From: Salvia splendens
Lineage: Eukaryota > Streptophyta > Magnoliopsida > Lamiales > Lamiaceae
NCBI RefSeq assembly: GCF_004379255.2
Contig: NC_056034.1
Location: 35,591,262-35,655,261, forward strand
DNA length: 64,000 nucleotides
Reading direction: 5' to 3'
Translations under genes and position numbers: made by a program
Notes under the pieces: generated by a model
The model's input: the letters and a program-made list of their open reading frames with translations, nothing else
Told to the model about the DNA's origin: nothing
Database searches by the model: none
Shown: positions 11,801 to 23,492 of the stretch, piece by piece
Layout: every line of letters begins with the position of its first letter
Numbering within the stretch: the first letter of the stretch is position 1

Positions 11801-14800
11801 AAGTCTGAATCACAAACTTTGAACTAAATGGCAAGTGATTTAGTTTCATTAAATCAATCTTCATAGCAATGCCTCCCTCCCGAACCCAACCAAAAACAAA
11901 AAGGGAAAGGGGAAAAAGAATCATATAAATTCTAATTTTCAATATCCTAGACTCCAAGTATACATCTAAATGAAAAAAATCCACCTTCATACCTTCCGAC
12001 TTGAAACTTTAAACCCAACATCTGATGCTGTAATTCCAATGCGTTTGAAAAAGGTAACAATGGAAGAAATCAGCTCTGCCTCAGCCTGATAGTGAATGGA
12101 TCATCAGAAACGATATACTATTTTTTAATCATAGAGCTCTGACTTGGGATTGAATGGCACTGAGAACCTAGATATGCGACAAAATAGAAGATAGTGATAC
12201 TGCACATCACATATTCAGGTTACTATAGTTTGAAATCAGTCTTGTTTTAATTATTGATCGTGAAGATTCAAATATTCATGCACAGCCAAGTTTGCTCGAC
12301 AAACTGTCCTCCTTCAAGGTCAACAATCATGTTCAGAAAATGACCAGAAAAAAACCTCTTATGCTGACTCCATAACAGCTAAGAAAATTAGAATCCCTAT
12401 ACAAACAATTCCCAATATTTCCAGACTAGATAACGTGTTTAAAGTTCAAAAATAAAACTGCCTCAATTCAATATAATTGAGAAAACTAAGATGAAAATTA
12501 GTCTTGGTAGACTAGGCAGGGTGCAATTTCAGAAAAATAGATAACTCCTTTACAGCGGTAGTAAGTGACAGAGCAAATAATCTGCACGCTTAGATGGCCC
12601 TAGGTTCTACATAGCCTTTATGTGGATCTACTCAAAGGAATGTGGACCAAAAAAAAGCTATGAGATAATTAGTTAACTTACTGTAACATTAGGTACACCA
12701 ATAATATCCATGTTCCATTGGTAATGCTCACGACGGCGTCCCCTGGTCATTCGCTCATATCGCCAGCACTGTCCAATGGCAAACCATTTTAGAGGAAGGG
12801 ATACTGATTTTCTGGACAGAAAGAAAAAACATGGAGATCAAAATCTGGCATATGTACTTGAGGCTGGATACAAGAATTATCAAAAAAATATTAACTATCT
12901 CCAGCACATTCAAATATTTTTGGAAAAAGAACCACAGTGGTCCTTAGGTTACCAAATACCAAATATAGTGAAAGATGAGATATATGATGTCAAAAACTTA
13001 CCCTTTCTGTAGCACTAGTCTCGCAAGAGAAGGAGTGAGTTCTGGTCTTAAAGCTACTCTACGATTGCCCCGATCCTCAAAGCAATAAAGCTTCATCCAT
13101 ACAAGAAGAAAGAATATTGTAAGTAACCTGGTGAAAAAATTACGAACTCTGTCATAAAAATGTCATCTTGAGATTTTTAAGTCTTTATAGTGCATTTCAG
13201 GTTTCTAACAAAATTTAATTTCAGAAAAACTTTAAAACCACCCCAGGTCAGATCATCATCGAACGACTCTTACCGCAATCACATCTCCCATTCCATGATT
13301 GAAGTTGCCAATAAACCCATGTCTAGTTACACATTGTTATTGGCTCTGACCGAATGCACACTAAGTTGGCAAAGAATGACCGCAAATAAGAGCACAAACT
13401 ATTTGAACAAACCACACACGAAAATTACTTGAATAAATGAGTGCAAGACGAATGAAATTGATCTGAACAATAACGCCAACTCCACTTGTAAGGCATTGAC
13501 CTATGCCAATAGAAGCTACTTCAAAAACACAACCTCCCCCTTTCTAACCTCAAAGGTTATTGAACCTAAAGACTTCTATTCCTGCTACAATACTAGACAC
13601 TAAAGAATAAAGATGAACACAAAAATCTAAAGATAAGCAACAAAATCTACTAAACAAAGGACTCCTACTCGTAACATAATAACCAACAACTAAAGATAAG
13701 GATGAAACCACAGCTTATCGTTATAACCTGCTCCAGGGGCAGAAACAGCCTTGTCCTCATGGTGGACGCAGAACCACCCATGGCAAGACGTCACTCTCAC
13801 CGTTAACGTAATCTTGTGATGCGGGCTGGCTGGAAACAGGTCGTCATCAACTGTGAAGGCATCCGAACAACTTACCATAACTTGCAAAATTGAGGGACAG
13901 CGGTAAGTGAGGCTGTACTTAAGGCTACAGAGGAAACAGGTGTTGGATGCCTGATGACATTTGTATTCCCCATTTGTTACGGCGTTAAATGAATGACAGT
14001 AGCAGGGGGCGAAGATGAGTATGGCGCTTAAGAAGGACAAAGATAGAGATAGAGAGAGAGAGAGAGAGAGCAGGGTCTCCGGAGAAGACGGCGGTTTGGA
14101 GTACAGTGTAGCATCGTTGCAGGCTGATACAGTCCTGGAGTATCAGCCTTGACAATGGAACTTGAAGACGTGCAATTGGCTTCAGGGCATAGCACGAACA
14201 AGTGAACAATCAGCTTGGCCATTTGTACTGCAGAGGCATAACTCATGATGCTCGGATTCTTAAGTTGCAAGTGAATGCTAGGCTTCAATCTGCTGAGAAA
14301 AATCCTACATGTTGATGATCAGGAATGTAGCGTGTTTGGGCTAGACAGGCTTCAAAAATAGCAATGCAAACGGAGAAAAAGCCCTCCTGTCATGTCATGT
14401 GCAGCGCCTCATAGATATCAATCATTTTTGTCGACGCACCAGGGCGATTAGGTATGAATACAGAGCGTGAGGAGATGGGGGGGGGGGGAGCGGCCCACAA
14501 ATCAGGGTGCACTAACGATTCAAAATCAGTCAATCTACACTAGAACAATTCCTTTATAGCAATGCACATGGACACTTCATGAAGGGAGAGATGTGTGTTT
14601 GGATTAAAGATAGGATGGCACCACAGAAGATCATTATCACACACCAGCTTATTGCCTTTTAATTCGACATTAAAATGAAATACTTATGAGTCGATTGACT
14701 TCATGGAAAGAAAACAGCATATTAATCAACATATCATGAAACTAAAACGAGAAAACCTGGTCCTTGATTTCCTCCCCAGCTTTTCTCACAAACAGTGCCT

Positions 14801-15371
14801 CCGACTCGAGCACGGGAAAATCAACCTCTTCAAAACCGAATAACTGTGATACCTAAAATATTCAACAATCCTCGCACATTTGAGACTACATCCTTTAATA
14901 TAATAACTCAAAATCCTTCCCTATTGCATAATTGAGAAATCGCAATAACAATATGTTCAGGTAAAGTTATCCCAAGTTGTTAATTTCGTCCAAACAGTGC
15001 ATAATATATAACCAAATAACTCAATTTTCATAATTTTCGAAAATTACCTCCCTGAAATTCTGAAACAGCCAAGTGCGCATCCGCATTTCTTCAGGAGGGA
15101 AATCTCGAGTTCCCTTGGGCGGATTAACGTCGATTTTCTGCGTGAAATCAGAAGAAGGCGGATGGGAAGCGAGAGAGCTGGATCGACCGGTTCGGGCATT
15201 ATCTAGTTCAGAGTAGGAGGCGGAAGTGGACAGAGCTTTGACTTTGAACAAAGATGGAGCGTCCAGGGGCAGAGGGTGGCGAAGAGAGCGGAGGAAGGCG
15301 GCGGCGGAGGGGTGGCGGTAATGGATAAGGAAGGAACAGTTGGTTATCGCACGCATTTTGCCCCAAGCCAC
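8806..15371 (-). CDS. HRS1: Histidyl-tRNA synthetase, organellar type
   Basis: The 11 minus-strand exons are 15371-15048, 14852-14757, 13090-13002, 12811-12682, 12085-11993, 11669-11595, 11425-11308, 10464-10322, 9546-9418, 9253-9090 and 8944-8806. They total 1500 nt (499 aa plus TGA), in frame throughout with GT-AG introns. The enzyme charges tRNA-His. A basic Ser/Ala/Leu-rich stretch of about 70 residues looks like an organellar transit peptide. Next come motif 1 ([15 protein letters not shown]), motif 2 ([18 protein letters not shown]), the histidine-specific RGLAYYTG, motif 3 region CGGGRYD with GFGFGDAV, and a C-terminal anticodon-binding domain ([18 protein letters not shown]-type, ending EIRIDELE). 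The first ATG gives [10 protein letters not shown]; an alternative Met lies five codons later. The size fits plant chloroplast/mitochondrial HisRS. Intron 7 holds two nested Stowaway MITEs. Confidence 0.96.
10706..11186. mobile_element. Stowaway-like MITE, outer copy of a nested pair
   Basis: It begins CTCCCTCCGTCCTACTTTAGG and ends with the complement (CCTAAAGTGGGACGGAGGGAG), flanked by TA on both sides. It lies in HisRS intron 7 and is interrupted by a second Stowaway at 10763-10989. Confidence 0.88.
10763..10989. mobile_element. Stowaway-like MITE inserted into another Stowaway
   Basis: It begins CTCCCTCCGTCCCAACTAAG and ends with the inverted form (ACTTAATTGCGACGGAGGGAG), flanked by TA at 10761-10762 and 10990-10991. 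Removing it together with one TA joins the two halves of the outer MITE (ttttaagaaaTA then TAAAGGAAAG), so it inserted later. Confidence 0.88.
13091..14756 (-). other. HisRS intron 2 (1.67 kb) with simple repeats
   Basis: This is the largest HisRS intron, between exons 14852-14757 and 13090-13002. It holds a (GA)n tract at about 14041-14070 and a 12-base poly-G run at 14477-14488. Several short open frames on both strands do not resemble known proteins and are treated as chance. No transposon ends were recognised. Confidence 0.6.
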
Positions 15372-15395
15372 TCAGGACTCAGCTCAGCGCATTGC

Positions 15396-15438
15396 ATTAA
15401 ATTAAATTAAATTAAATTAAATTAAATTAAATTAAATT
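15396..15438. repeat. (ATTAA)n pentanucleotide microsatellite
   Basis: Eight to nine tandem copies of ATTAA, 25 bases upstream of the HisRS start codon on the opposite strand, so in its 5' UTR or core promoter. Confidence 0.95.
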
Positions 15439-15805
15439 GGAGAAGAGAGAGAAGATGAAATAACACGGTGAATTTATTTGTTTTATTTAAATCAATAATC
15501 AACTATTAGTAGTACAGTACTTACTAAGTTATTCTAATTGATCATGAAATTTGAAATCAAAACATTAAATTATAGTCCTTCCCTCCATCACCTAAAAATA
15601 GAAATTCGTTTTTTTATTTTTGGTTCATCTCCTAAAAATATAAATTTTCTATTTATCTTTTTCTCTATTGAGGTGAAACTCATTTTCCAATAACACATTT
15701 TTCTTTGTATCTCTTTATTTTACCAATTTTGCATTAAAACTTATCCAATTTCTAAAGTTCATATTTTTGAGAGAGGAGTAATTTTTTAATTATCACATTT
15801 ATATA

Positions 15806-16016
15806 CTCCCTTCATCCTAGTTGAGGCATTTTTTGGGAGCAGGATTTATTAAATTGATGTGTTAAAAGTTAAAGTGGATAAAGTAAAGTAAGAGAGATGA
15901 AGAGTGAATAAAATATTTGAGAGATAATAAAGTTTTTGCCAAATAAAAAAATGACCCAACTATTTTGGGACAATCCAAAAAAAGAATACGACTCAACTAA
16001 TTTTGGACAAAAAGAG
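15806..16016. mobile_element. Degenerate Stowaway-like MITE
   Basis: The left end CTCCCTTCATCCTAGTTGAGG follows TA. The right end (actcaactaattttggacaaaaagag) is a decayed inverted copy. The interior words 'aaagtaagagagatgaagagtg' and 'gacccaactattttggg' match the Stowaway in HisRS intron 7 in style. It is old. Confidence 0.55.
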
Positions 16017-16160
16017 TGCAAAATATCATCTTTTAGATTCAATGATATTCGATTTTTTGTTTGATTTGTTTTTTAAAAGATTGATTTTTTGTGTGATTCA
16101 ATTTTTGGTAAAAATCGAATAGCAAAACCGAATGTTCACTCTTACAATTACAATGTGTAA

Positions 16161-16546
16161 GAGCATTTACAATAAGTCAAAACCCATCTTACAACCTATC
16201 TTCAATTTCCTTATGCCATGCAGCCTAGCTCTCAGACCATCTTCAGTTTATTTATCTATCAGTGCATCTTCAGTCTATCTCACTATCTCTATAATTCATT
16301 TTAATTGTTAATCAAAATAGTATAAAATAACAAAAATTAAATAAATTAAAAAATATAGAAAAACATTTAAAAATGCTAATAAATAAATAAATTCAAATGA
16401 GATTGGTGCACACAATATGACGCTGATCTCGCGCTGATCTCTCTCCGGCTATGCCCACTCCTCTTGCAACCGCTGATGATCGGCTCTCCGTCTGCAGTAG
16501 GAGCCGATCGAAGGGTGGCCAATCGGCACCCCTATTGCGAATGCTC
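16161..16546. mobile_element. Tourist-like MITE (PIF/Harbinger type)
   Basis: It starts GAGCATTTACAATAAG and ends CTATTGCGAATGCTC (inverted GAGCATTCGCAATAG), with the 3-bp target duplication TAA at 16158-16160 and 16547-16549. Length is 386 bp with no ORF. The GAGCAT..CAA terminus and 3-bp duplication are the PIF/Harbinger signature. Confidence 0.82.
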
Positions 16547-16960
16547 TAAGAGCTTGCCCATTAATTGTCAAATGATTCTAACTTGTTAATATGTTGTGCA
16601 ATCACTGAATTTGCTCAACTAAATATACAAAAGAAAAAGAAAAACCAAATACAACCTAGAAAAAAAAGAAGCCCATTTTGATTGTATGTATGGTGTATAA
16701 ATATACAATTGTTGTACGATGAATATGATATCTGCACATAGCAATTTGCAGAAGAGCCAAAAAGTAGGAGATTCTGTCAAAAACAATGCATCTTTTCCAA
16801 CTCTTTCAAAATGTAGACGAACTCAACGAAGGTTCTCCAAAATGATTAGCTTATCGCTCTCATTGAGAAATAAGGCTACATATAAAAAAGGGAATATTGA
16901 GACTAAAATGAAAACTGGCACCAAAATCAGTTTTGTGGTACCATACAAGAAAATTCGATT

Positions 16961-19606
16961 CTAATCTGATGGAGAGTCCTTGCTAGGTAAAGTACTGATC
17001 ATACCATTGGCATACCACTTTGAGAAACCTTCTTCGAGAGCCTCTATCATCCAGACATGTCTGCAGCATCTGGTGGCTTCAGGGATGCTCAGCCATCTTC
17101 TTTCCCGGTGGCTTTTCTCTGGCCAATACTCGAGTTCCTCCTTCACATGCAAAGCATACATGGCAGCTCTGCATAAACCTTCCGGGCTACACTCGTCTTG
17201 GAGGGTTTTGCTCTTGAAAGGATAGCATCCCAGATAATGCTGGAGACAAAAGAATCAAATTAATTTTAAATGAGTTACAGGTTTTGATATTCACCGAAGC
17301 ATGAAGTATACTAGCCTCAATAAATACTAGTACTACCTCATAACATAAACTAGCACCTGATTATTTGACTAGACCATGAGTGCCTTGGCATATGTTATGA
17401 ATGAATATGATCAACAAATTCACATCGACAAAAGGCCAAAAGGGAGGGTTCAGATCCTTAGTCAGATAGATACGGGGAGTTGTCCAGAAAAGACTGATGA
17501 AACCCTTCGGAAAATACATGTGTCTCTTGATTTATGCTTAAATTGGATAAGATGAATTAATGGGAATAAAATGATTATTTATGTTGGGTACGGATAAAGA
17601 GCACAATTTCATCCATGTGTAAGATTGTTACTTGGAGTATATCATATAATGTGTTGCATTACAAATGATGTCAATCTAATACCTCCATGAAACGAGGTAG
17701 TTAAAGATAGACACTTGCATTAAACAAAAACCACTAGGCAGCAAAATCGAACCTAAGCAAAAAGAAGAAGTGTTCTTTCTTACCACTAAATCACCTCTTA
17801 CTCCAGCCTCTTCCATGGCTTCCCTTTCAGCTGCCTCCTCAGCCGTCTCATCATTCTCCCATCCACCCTAGGAAAAAGATCAACACCGACATGCAAGAAA
17901 GTGGGGTATCAAGCATATGAGAGAAAGTACACAAAGATCCCCAGGATCCATATTCAACTCCAATTATGCTACAGGATCCATGGTTTCCCTGGATGACGAG
18001 TGACATGACAGGTATTTCGTCTATTCAATCAACCATTCTCTGTCTCATGTAGGAGATAATCAGTGCCCAGTGTGAACTTGAAAAAAAAATCCAAAAAACT
18101 TTTGCTAGTACCATCACATGCTGGAAGAGAAAAGTGAAATGAAGTATATCTACTATGGGTCAAGGGACTGAAATGTGCTCTAACCAGTTCTCCGAAAATC
18201 AGATGCGACAGCCAAGACCACATGCAAAACCGAAAATGCTATAGTTCATTTGAATTGAGGAAGAGTATAAAAACAACTAAGAACTCATCAAAAAGCTCAT
18301 CCATGATATACATCACAAAGCTCAAAACAACTAGAGAAATATAAATTCAAAAGGATTACAAAAGAGAAGGGGAAAAGGAAACATGTGACTAGTTCCAAGT
18401 CTCCTTGCATCATTCTCATCCACATTTCACAAGTCAGTGCTGCGTAACTCTTTACATGACCCTAAGGTTCAAGTCCAAAAAAGAGAAGGAACAGTCTTTC
18501 TCTAATGCCAACTCCAGGTAGTCTAATTATCTAGTAACTAATAACATATATTCAACAACAACAGAGTATGGAGATGCTTACAAGAATGTTTCAAGTAAAA
18601 TGACAGACAATACCAATTAAAATCTTCAGTAACAGTACAGTTAAAACATCTTAGTTAGATAAAGCTGAACCACAGACTGCTTGGTTGATGACTTCCACTT
18701 ATCTGAAAATGCATAGGTGACAGGACTCACCTTTGGAAACAAAAGACCAGGTCCACTAGTTGAATTGATCATCAGCACCTCTACAACCTTCTCAGGTGAA
18801 TCATCACCATCTTCTGAATTCCTGAATTTGAAGGGAATACACCTGGAAAGCAATCTTACTAATTAAAACAGATGATGCATGATTATACTAATCAAGTTAT
18901 CAGAAATGAGGAATCAACTGGAGATTGCTAGGACACTTCAAAACCTAAAATTGAAACCACCATATCTTCACCGGCATACAAGAAGGCATCTAAAAAAAAG
19001 TGAAAACAAGCGCATCACACTGAAGTAATCATAACTTCTATTTTCATATAAACTAACAGAGAAACCTCAATTTATCTTCCCTGTCTTGGAAGCGCACCAC
19101 TTTATCTACACTAACATGAACTCAATTCAACCACTCTTATCTAACAAAAGGTACAGAAAGAATGAATATCACACCATTTTTTTGTGCCTTTCTTCCTCAA
19201 CATTGTCATTAACAAATCCTGATCACTCGAACAAACTTGCACCATTACAAATCCACAGAAAAAAAAAACCAATTTTGCCGTCGGGTTTTCCTAATAAAAC
19301 AAAGCCCACAAACCCAAACCACCATGACAACCAAATGAACCTCAAACTCCAAAAATTCCTATTAACCACATTCCAAACACCTACACGTATCCGAAAAAAA
19401 CAAAAAAACGAGCTTTAAATTCCCACGATACCCTAATTCAAATTAAATTCCTCATGCAACCAAAAGCACATCAATAAACACACATGCATGTAGACGTCGA
19501 TACGCCACAAAAATGAACAAGAATAACGAAATTACCCAGCAATGAGGCGGTAACCATCCTCGTAGCGCTGCTGCTGCCGTCCAGTCCGCGCTACCAATTC
19601 AGACAT
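16961..19606 (-). CDS. Nudix hydrolase (plant NUDT12/13/16-like)
   Basis: The four minus-strand exons are 19606-19536, 18842-18731, 17867-17784 and 17239-16961, 546 nt in total (181 aa plus stop), with all GT-AG junctions in frame. It starts MSELVARTGRQQQRYEDGYR and runs into AGCIPFKFR. Exons 2-3 give the complete Nudix box G-x5-E-x7-R-E-x-x-E-E-x-G-V (GGWENDE through REAMEEAGV). The C-terminal EELEYWPEK..RERRWLS and CRHVWMIEALEE match the plant NUDT12/13/16 subgroup, which hydrolyses nucleoside-diphosphate-linked compounds (diadenosine or inositol polyphosphate-like substrates). The substrate here is not predictable. The length is typical for the family. The N-terminus shows no strong organellar signal by eye. 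Confidence 0.94.
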
Positions 19607-20339
19607 TTATCCGAAAAATGGAACAGAAATCTAGGCTATATATAGGAATCAGAATATGGCTTTCGGATTTACGAAAACGAAGTAACAATCCATCTGCAAA
19701 GAAGGAATCCCTCAATTTCTCGGCAACATTTTTTGGAAGAGAAGAATTAAAACCTTTGAATGGTGCGAGCGTAACGAAAAAATGGGAGCATGTTTTAGGG
19801 GTAAAGAATTTGCAATTACAAATCCGCAGTCAATTTTGGTGCAATCGTTATTGGAAAGGTCGGTTAAATAATGGCTGCGTTACCCTTTAAAATTTACAAA
19901 TCATTTATCCTTCTTTACTCTGTATTCCCTGTCGATCTCGAAAGTACTGTATCAATTCGAATAGAAGAATTTAATCAAATTACAATATTTAATTCAGTAT
20001 ATAATTTTATTTATAAATTATAGAGAAACGAAATTTTTTTTAATATTATTTCAGATAAATATTTAAATCTTTTTTAGGGAAAATATTTTAACCTAATATT
20101 TTTATGTACTCCTATAATAAAAAGATTTTATTTCAAATTTTCGTATTTTCTAAATTTTTTTCTTTTGAATTATCAGTTTTCTTCATATGTAGGAGTATAA
20201 AAAATTTAGAATTTTGAAATAATTTTATATTATCTCGAAATTAAAAAATAGTATTGAATTTTTTAATCCAAATCAATTCGAATTTTATACGAGTAATACA
20301 TTAGAATTTGGATTTTAGAGAGGTGTGGCCTGTGTGTGA
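19607..20339. other. Intergenic, upstream of the Nudix gene
   Basis: It probably contains the Nudix promoter and 5' UTR near 19607-19900. A 90-codon open frame at 19618-19890 on the plus strand has no recognisable family and overlaps the expected promoter, so it is not called. The rest is AT-rich with no feature seen. Confidence 0.4.
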
Positions 20340-20697
20340 GGCCATCCACAACGATGTTCATATACCGTTCCTAAACCGTTCCTTAAACTACTATTTGCGG
20401 GCCCCACTGTACTTTTTTACTCCATTCCTTAACTAAGGAACGGAACATGTAACCTTCCGTTCTTTAACCGTTCCTTAAATTACTATTCATTCAATTTCAT
20501 TTTTTTTATTTCCAACTCAATTCAATTAAAAAACACATTTTAATAAAAAACAAACACACTTTATTAAAAAACACACAACATTAAAACAAAGTTACAACTT
20601 AAACTTAAAAAAATAAAAAGCACACACTTAAAATCCTAAAAAAATAAAAGTACACAATTTTAATAATTTCATCCGCCAAAGTTTGCCCAAATGTGCT

Positions 20698-22212
20698 TGA
20701 AAGCGTATGAAAGTAACAGAGAGGCTCTTTCGTACGTATGCACAGAAATTGATCAATGCAAGCGCTCGGTCAAGACACCATGCTTCTTAAGTCCACTGGA
20801 GCACATGGTCCAGGAACTCAAGAGAACATACAGTGCTTCAGTCGTTGGGCACTCTCAACTCCCCTTTCAAAAAATAATATAAATCCCTCAACCCGAATAC
20901 TATGAATTAGTATAGGGAAGTGGGGTCGATCCCACAGAGATGGACTCGCAAAGTAGTGCTCAGAGGCTTTGGACAAACAAATGGCTGCTGCCACGCAAAA
21001 GGGTTGAGAATTTTAAACTAACTCTAGACCTAGGCAGGAAATGTAAATGCTAGACCTAGGACATATTAAACTTGTAAATTCAGACTTCAACAGCAAGAAA
21101 CATAACCACTTCCTAGACAGTGTAAACAACTACCTAATCTAGCTAAACAGAAGATAACTGAAAGTGGGGACCATAATTCCAAAAGTGGCAAGTACGGAAA
21201 AAAAACTGCAGATAACAAACTCTGACGCTAGCTCGCAGCGAAATGTATCCTCTCAACCGAATTAAACTTGCAGATGAACAAAACAGAGCACAAAGCGAGA
21301 TTCGAACAGAATATAGAAATTTGGTCGTCGGAAACTTGCCACAAAACGGAAACACATCAGATCTGCGTACACTAGACGGAATGAAAGAAAAACTCGTAAA
21401 CTAAGCATGAAAATCAGATCGAAACTACTCAGATTCACGTCAGAATACTTGATCCACTCCGGATCCAAGACATCCGAACCCAACAACCAACAAATCCAGC
21501 AAATCCAACCAAAGTTCTTCCACAATCCAACTCCAACTTCCCAGATCTGACCATTAACCTATAATAACTCAGAAAACAGCTGCGAAACGCATCCAACTCA
21601 GACAATTTAAAACACCAAAATCTCAATAAACGAAGCAATCAAACTAGAAATCAACACAATCACCATAACTGAAAATCAAACTTGCATTTAAACCAGAAAC
21701 TATTTGGTGAAAACAGAGAACCGAGCTTCGAACAACGAAGCTCGGCAGAGTAAGTAAAATACGGAAAGCGGAAAATAAATTGTTTCTTCGCTCCTAACAA
21801 GAGCGGTGTTACACCATATCGGAAGCTAAGATGAAACCCGAACGTGTGAACTGAGATCTCCTCAAACTAGTATCAAGTGTGTGTGTGGGAAAGTGAACTA
21901 GGCAACAAGCTGTGGTGAGGTCTCCACCGAGAAGATCCCTCCAGCTTGCATGCTTCTGCCTTTTATAGATGCGGACATAGCCCTTGAGTCTTCGTAGAAA
22001 TCCCTATTCTACCCTTCAACTCTAGAGCTTCCTCCGTCGAGCAATTCTCTTCATAATCGTTCACTAAATCGCCAGTTCCTCGACCTTGTGATTTTTTTGT
22101 CTTCTTTCTTGGACCTGGCGAATTCCTTTACACACCTGGCTTAAAACGTGCGTTATCCCCAGTAAAATCACGAATTAAATCCCTAGACCCATGCATGAAA
22201 TTAGCCTTATCA
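20698..22212 (-). repeat. 3' LTR of the Athila element
   Basis: 1515-bp direct repeat of 32961-34475. Substitutions seen include T/G near 20807, C/T near 21304, T/G near 21671, C/T near 21959 and three more between about 21980 and 22160. It has TG..CA ends. Confidence 0.96.
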
Positions 22213-23492
22213 AACTGCTCACACTTAAACCATGCTTGTCCTCAAGTATGAAAGACAAGAAAAAGAAATAAGGCGAATTTCAATGCACGGTCCCCCCAAG
22301 TACTATTCCACAAACAAAACAGGCTCCTAGACCTAGACAACTACAACATGAAACACATAAAAATCACAAAAGAAAAGAAAACACATAAGCGCATAAACTG
22401 GTATTTTCCTAGCAGCCATCCCCACAAGTTTAAGGTCAATCCAAGCGTTTACAGCCTCAGATTCCTCCCCCTCCCTTCTTCTTGTCTAGTCAAGTTGTCA
22501 GTTCGTCAAGATAGCCTTTTGACTTCCCAATTGTTAGAATCACTCGATCACTCATTCCTCACCAGGGATGTTAGGATCGAATCGCTCTTAAGTTAAAGTT
22601 ACACCACTGATGCGTCGGGTTATGAGAGTTTCTCCTTCCTACAATCCTCCTTGTACTTTTATTTCCTGGGTCAGGTTACTACTGCTTCCTGCCCCTTAAT
22701 TTTTTTTTTTTTTTCTCTGGACTTCGTCCAGCTTATACCTCATTTTCTTGGACTTCGTCCAGCTTATACCTCCTTTTCCTGGACTTCGTCCAGCTTATAC
22801 CTCCAGAACCCTATTCCCAATTTTTTCTCCTTCGGACTCTTCTCCCTAAACATCCAGTGGCTGCCCCCTTTTTATACATGTTAGCTCAAAGTGTTTTGGC
22901 TTATAACTCACTTTTATAGTAGGGCTGCACAACTAGGTTATCTAAGGCATCCTCTATCGTTCTTACTTCATCCAACTGACTTTGATTTATTAAGAGAAAA
23001 GGATTCACAAATTAGCATGTATTTTCTCTTCAATTACTCTCCCTAAGGGGCTTTTGCTATTTATTATACCAGTTATGCAAACACAGAACCTAAAAAAAAA
23101 AACTGCAAACTCCTAGGCCTAACAGAATATGTACAAGACACTAACTACACTAACTGTTTCCCCCCTCCCACTTCATCCATGCTTGACCCCAAGCAATCCC
23201 AATGAAGTGGAAAACAGGACAGTTAGTGGCGACATGAAACGAACACAACAAAACACAAACTTCTCACACTCAGACCAAGCATTGGGCTGAGTGGGAGAAG
23301 GGACAACATACAACACGAAACATGTTATGACATACAACCCCTTCTCACACTTAGACCAAAGATTGGGCTAAGTGTGGAAGGGTTCAACACGTATATACAG
23401 AACCTAGCATGCTGGCAGGTATAAACAGAAATAAAAACGAAAGCACTTTGAAAGAAAAGAAAAGAAAAAGTTACTTGGGTTTGAGGGGAAAT
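22213..23492 (-). other. Athila 3' non-coding region with tandem repeats and hairpins
   Basis: No coding sequence is supported. It contains three tandem 31-bp units at 22718-22803, each with the palindrome TGGACTTCGTCCA. Three strong hairpin-forming inverted repeats follow at 23168-23210, 23261-23299 and 23341-23380. The sequence adjoining the LTR (gtttaagtgtgagcagtt on the minus strand) is where a polypurine tract should lie, but it is only weakly purine-rich. Confidence 0.75.

Larger units (their letters stand above)
15439..16960. other. Intergenic region between HisRS and the Nudix gene
   Basis: AT-rich, with a degenerate Stowaway (15806-16016) and a Tourist-like MITE (16161-16546). The HisRS promoter should lie near 15440-15560. 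From 16547 to 16960 I see no gene; the part next to 16960 is the presumptive 3' UTR of the Nudix gene. Confidence 0.4.

Noticed and set aside
13690..14288. Three overlapping minus-strand frames of 74-116 codons
   Set aside because: They lie within HisRS intron 2, the protein sequences resemble nothing known, and the HisRS exons on each side join in frame without them.
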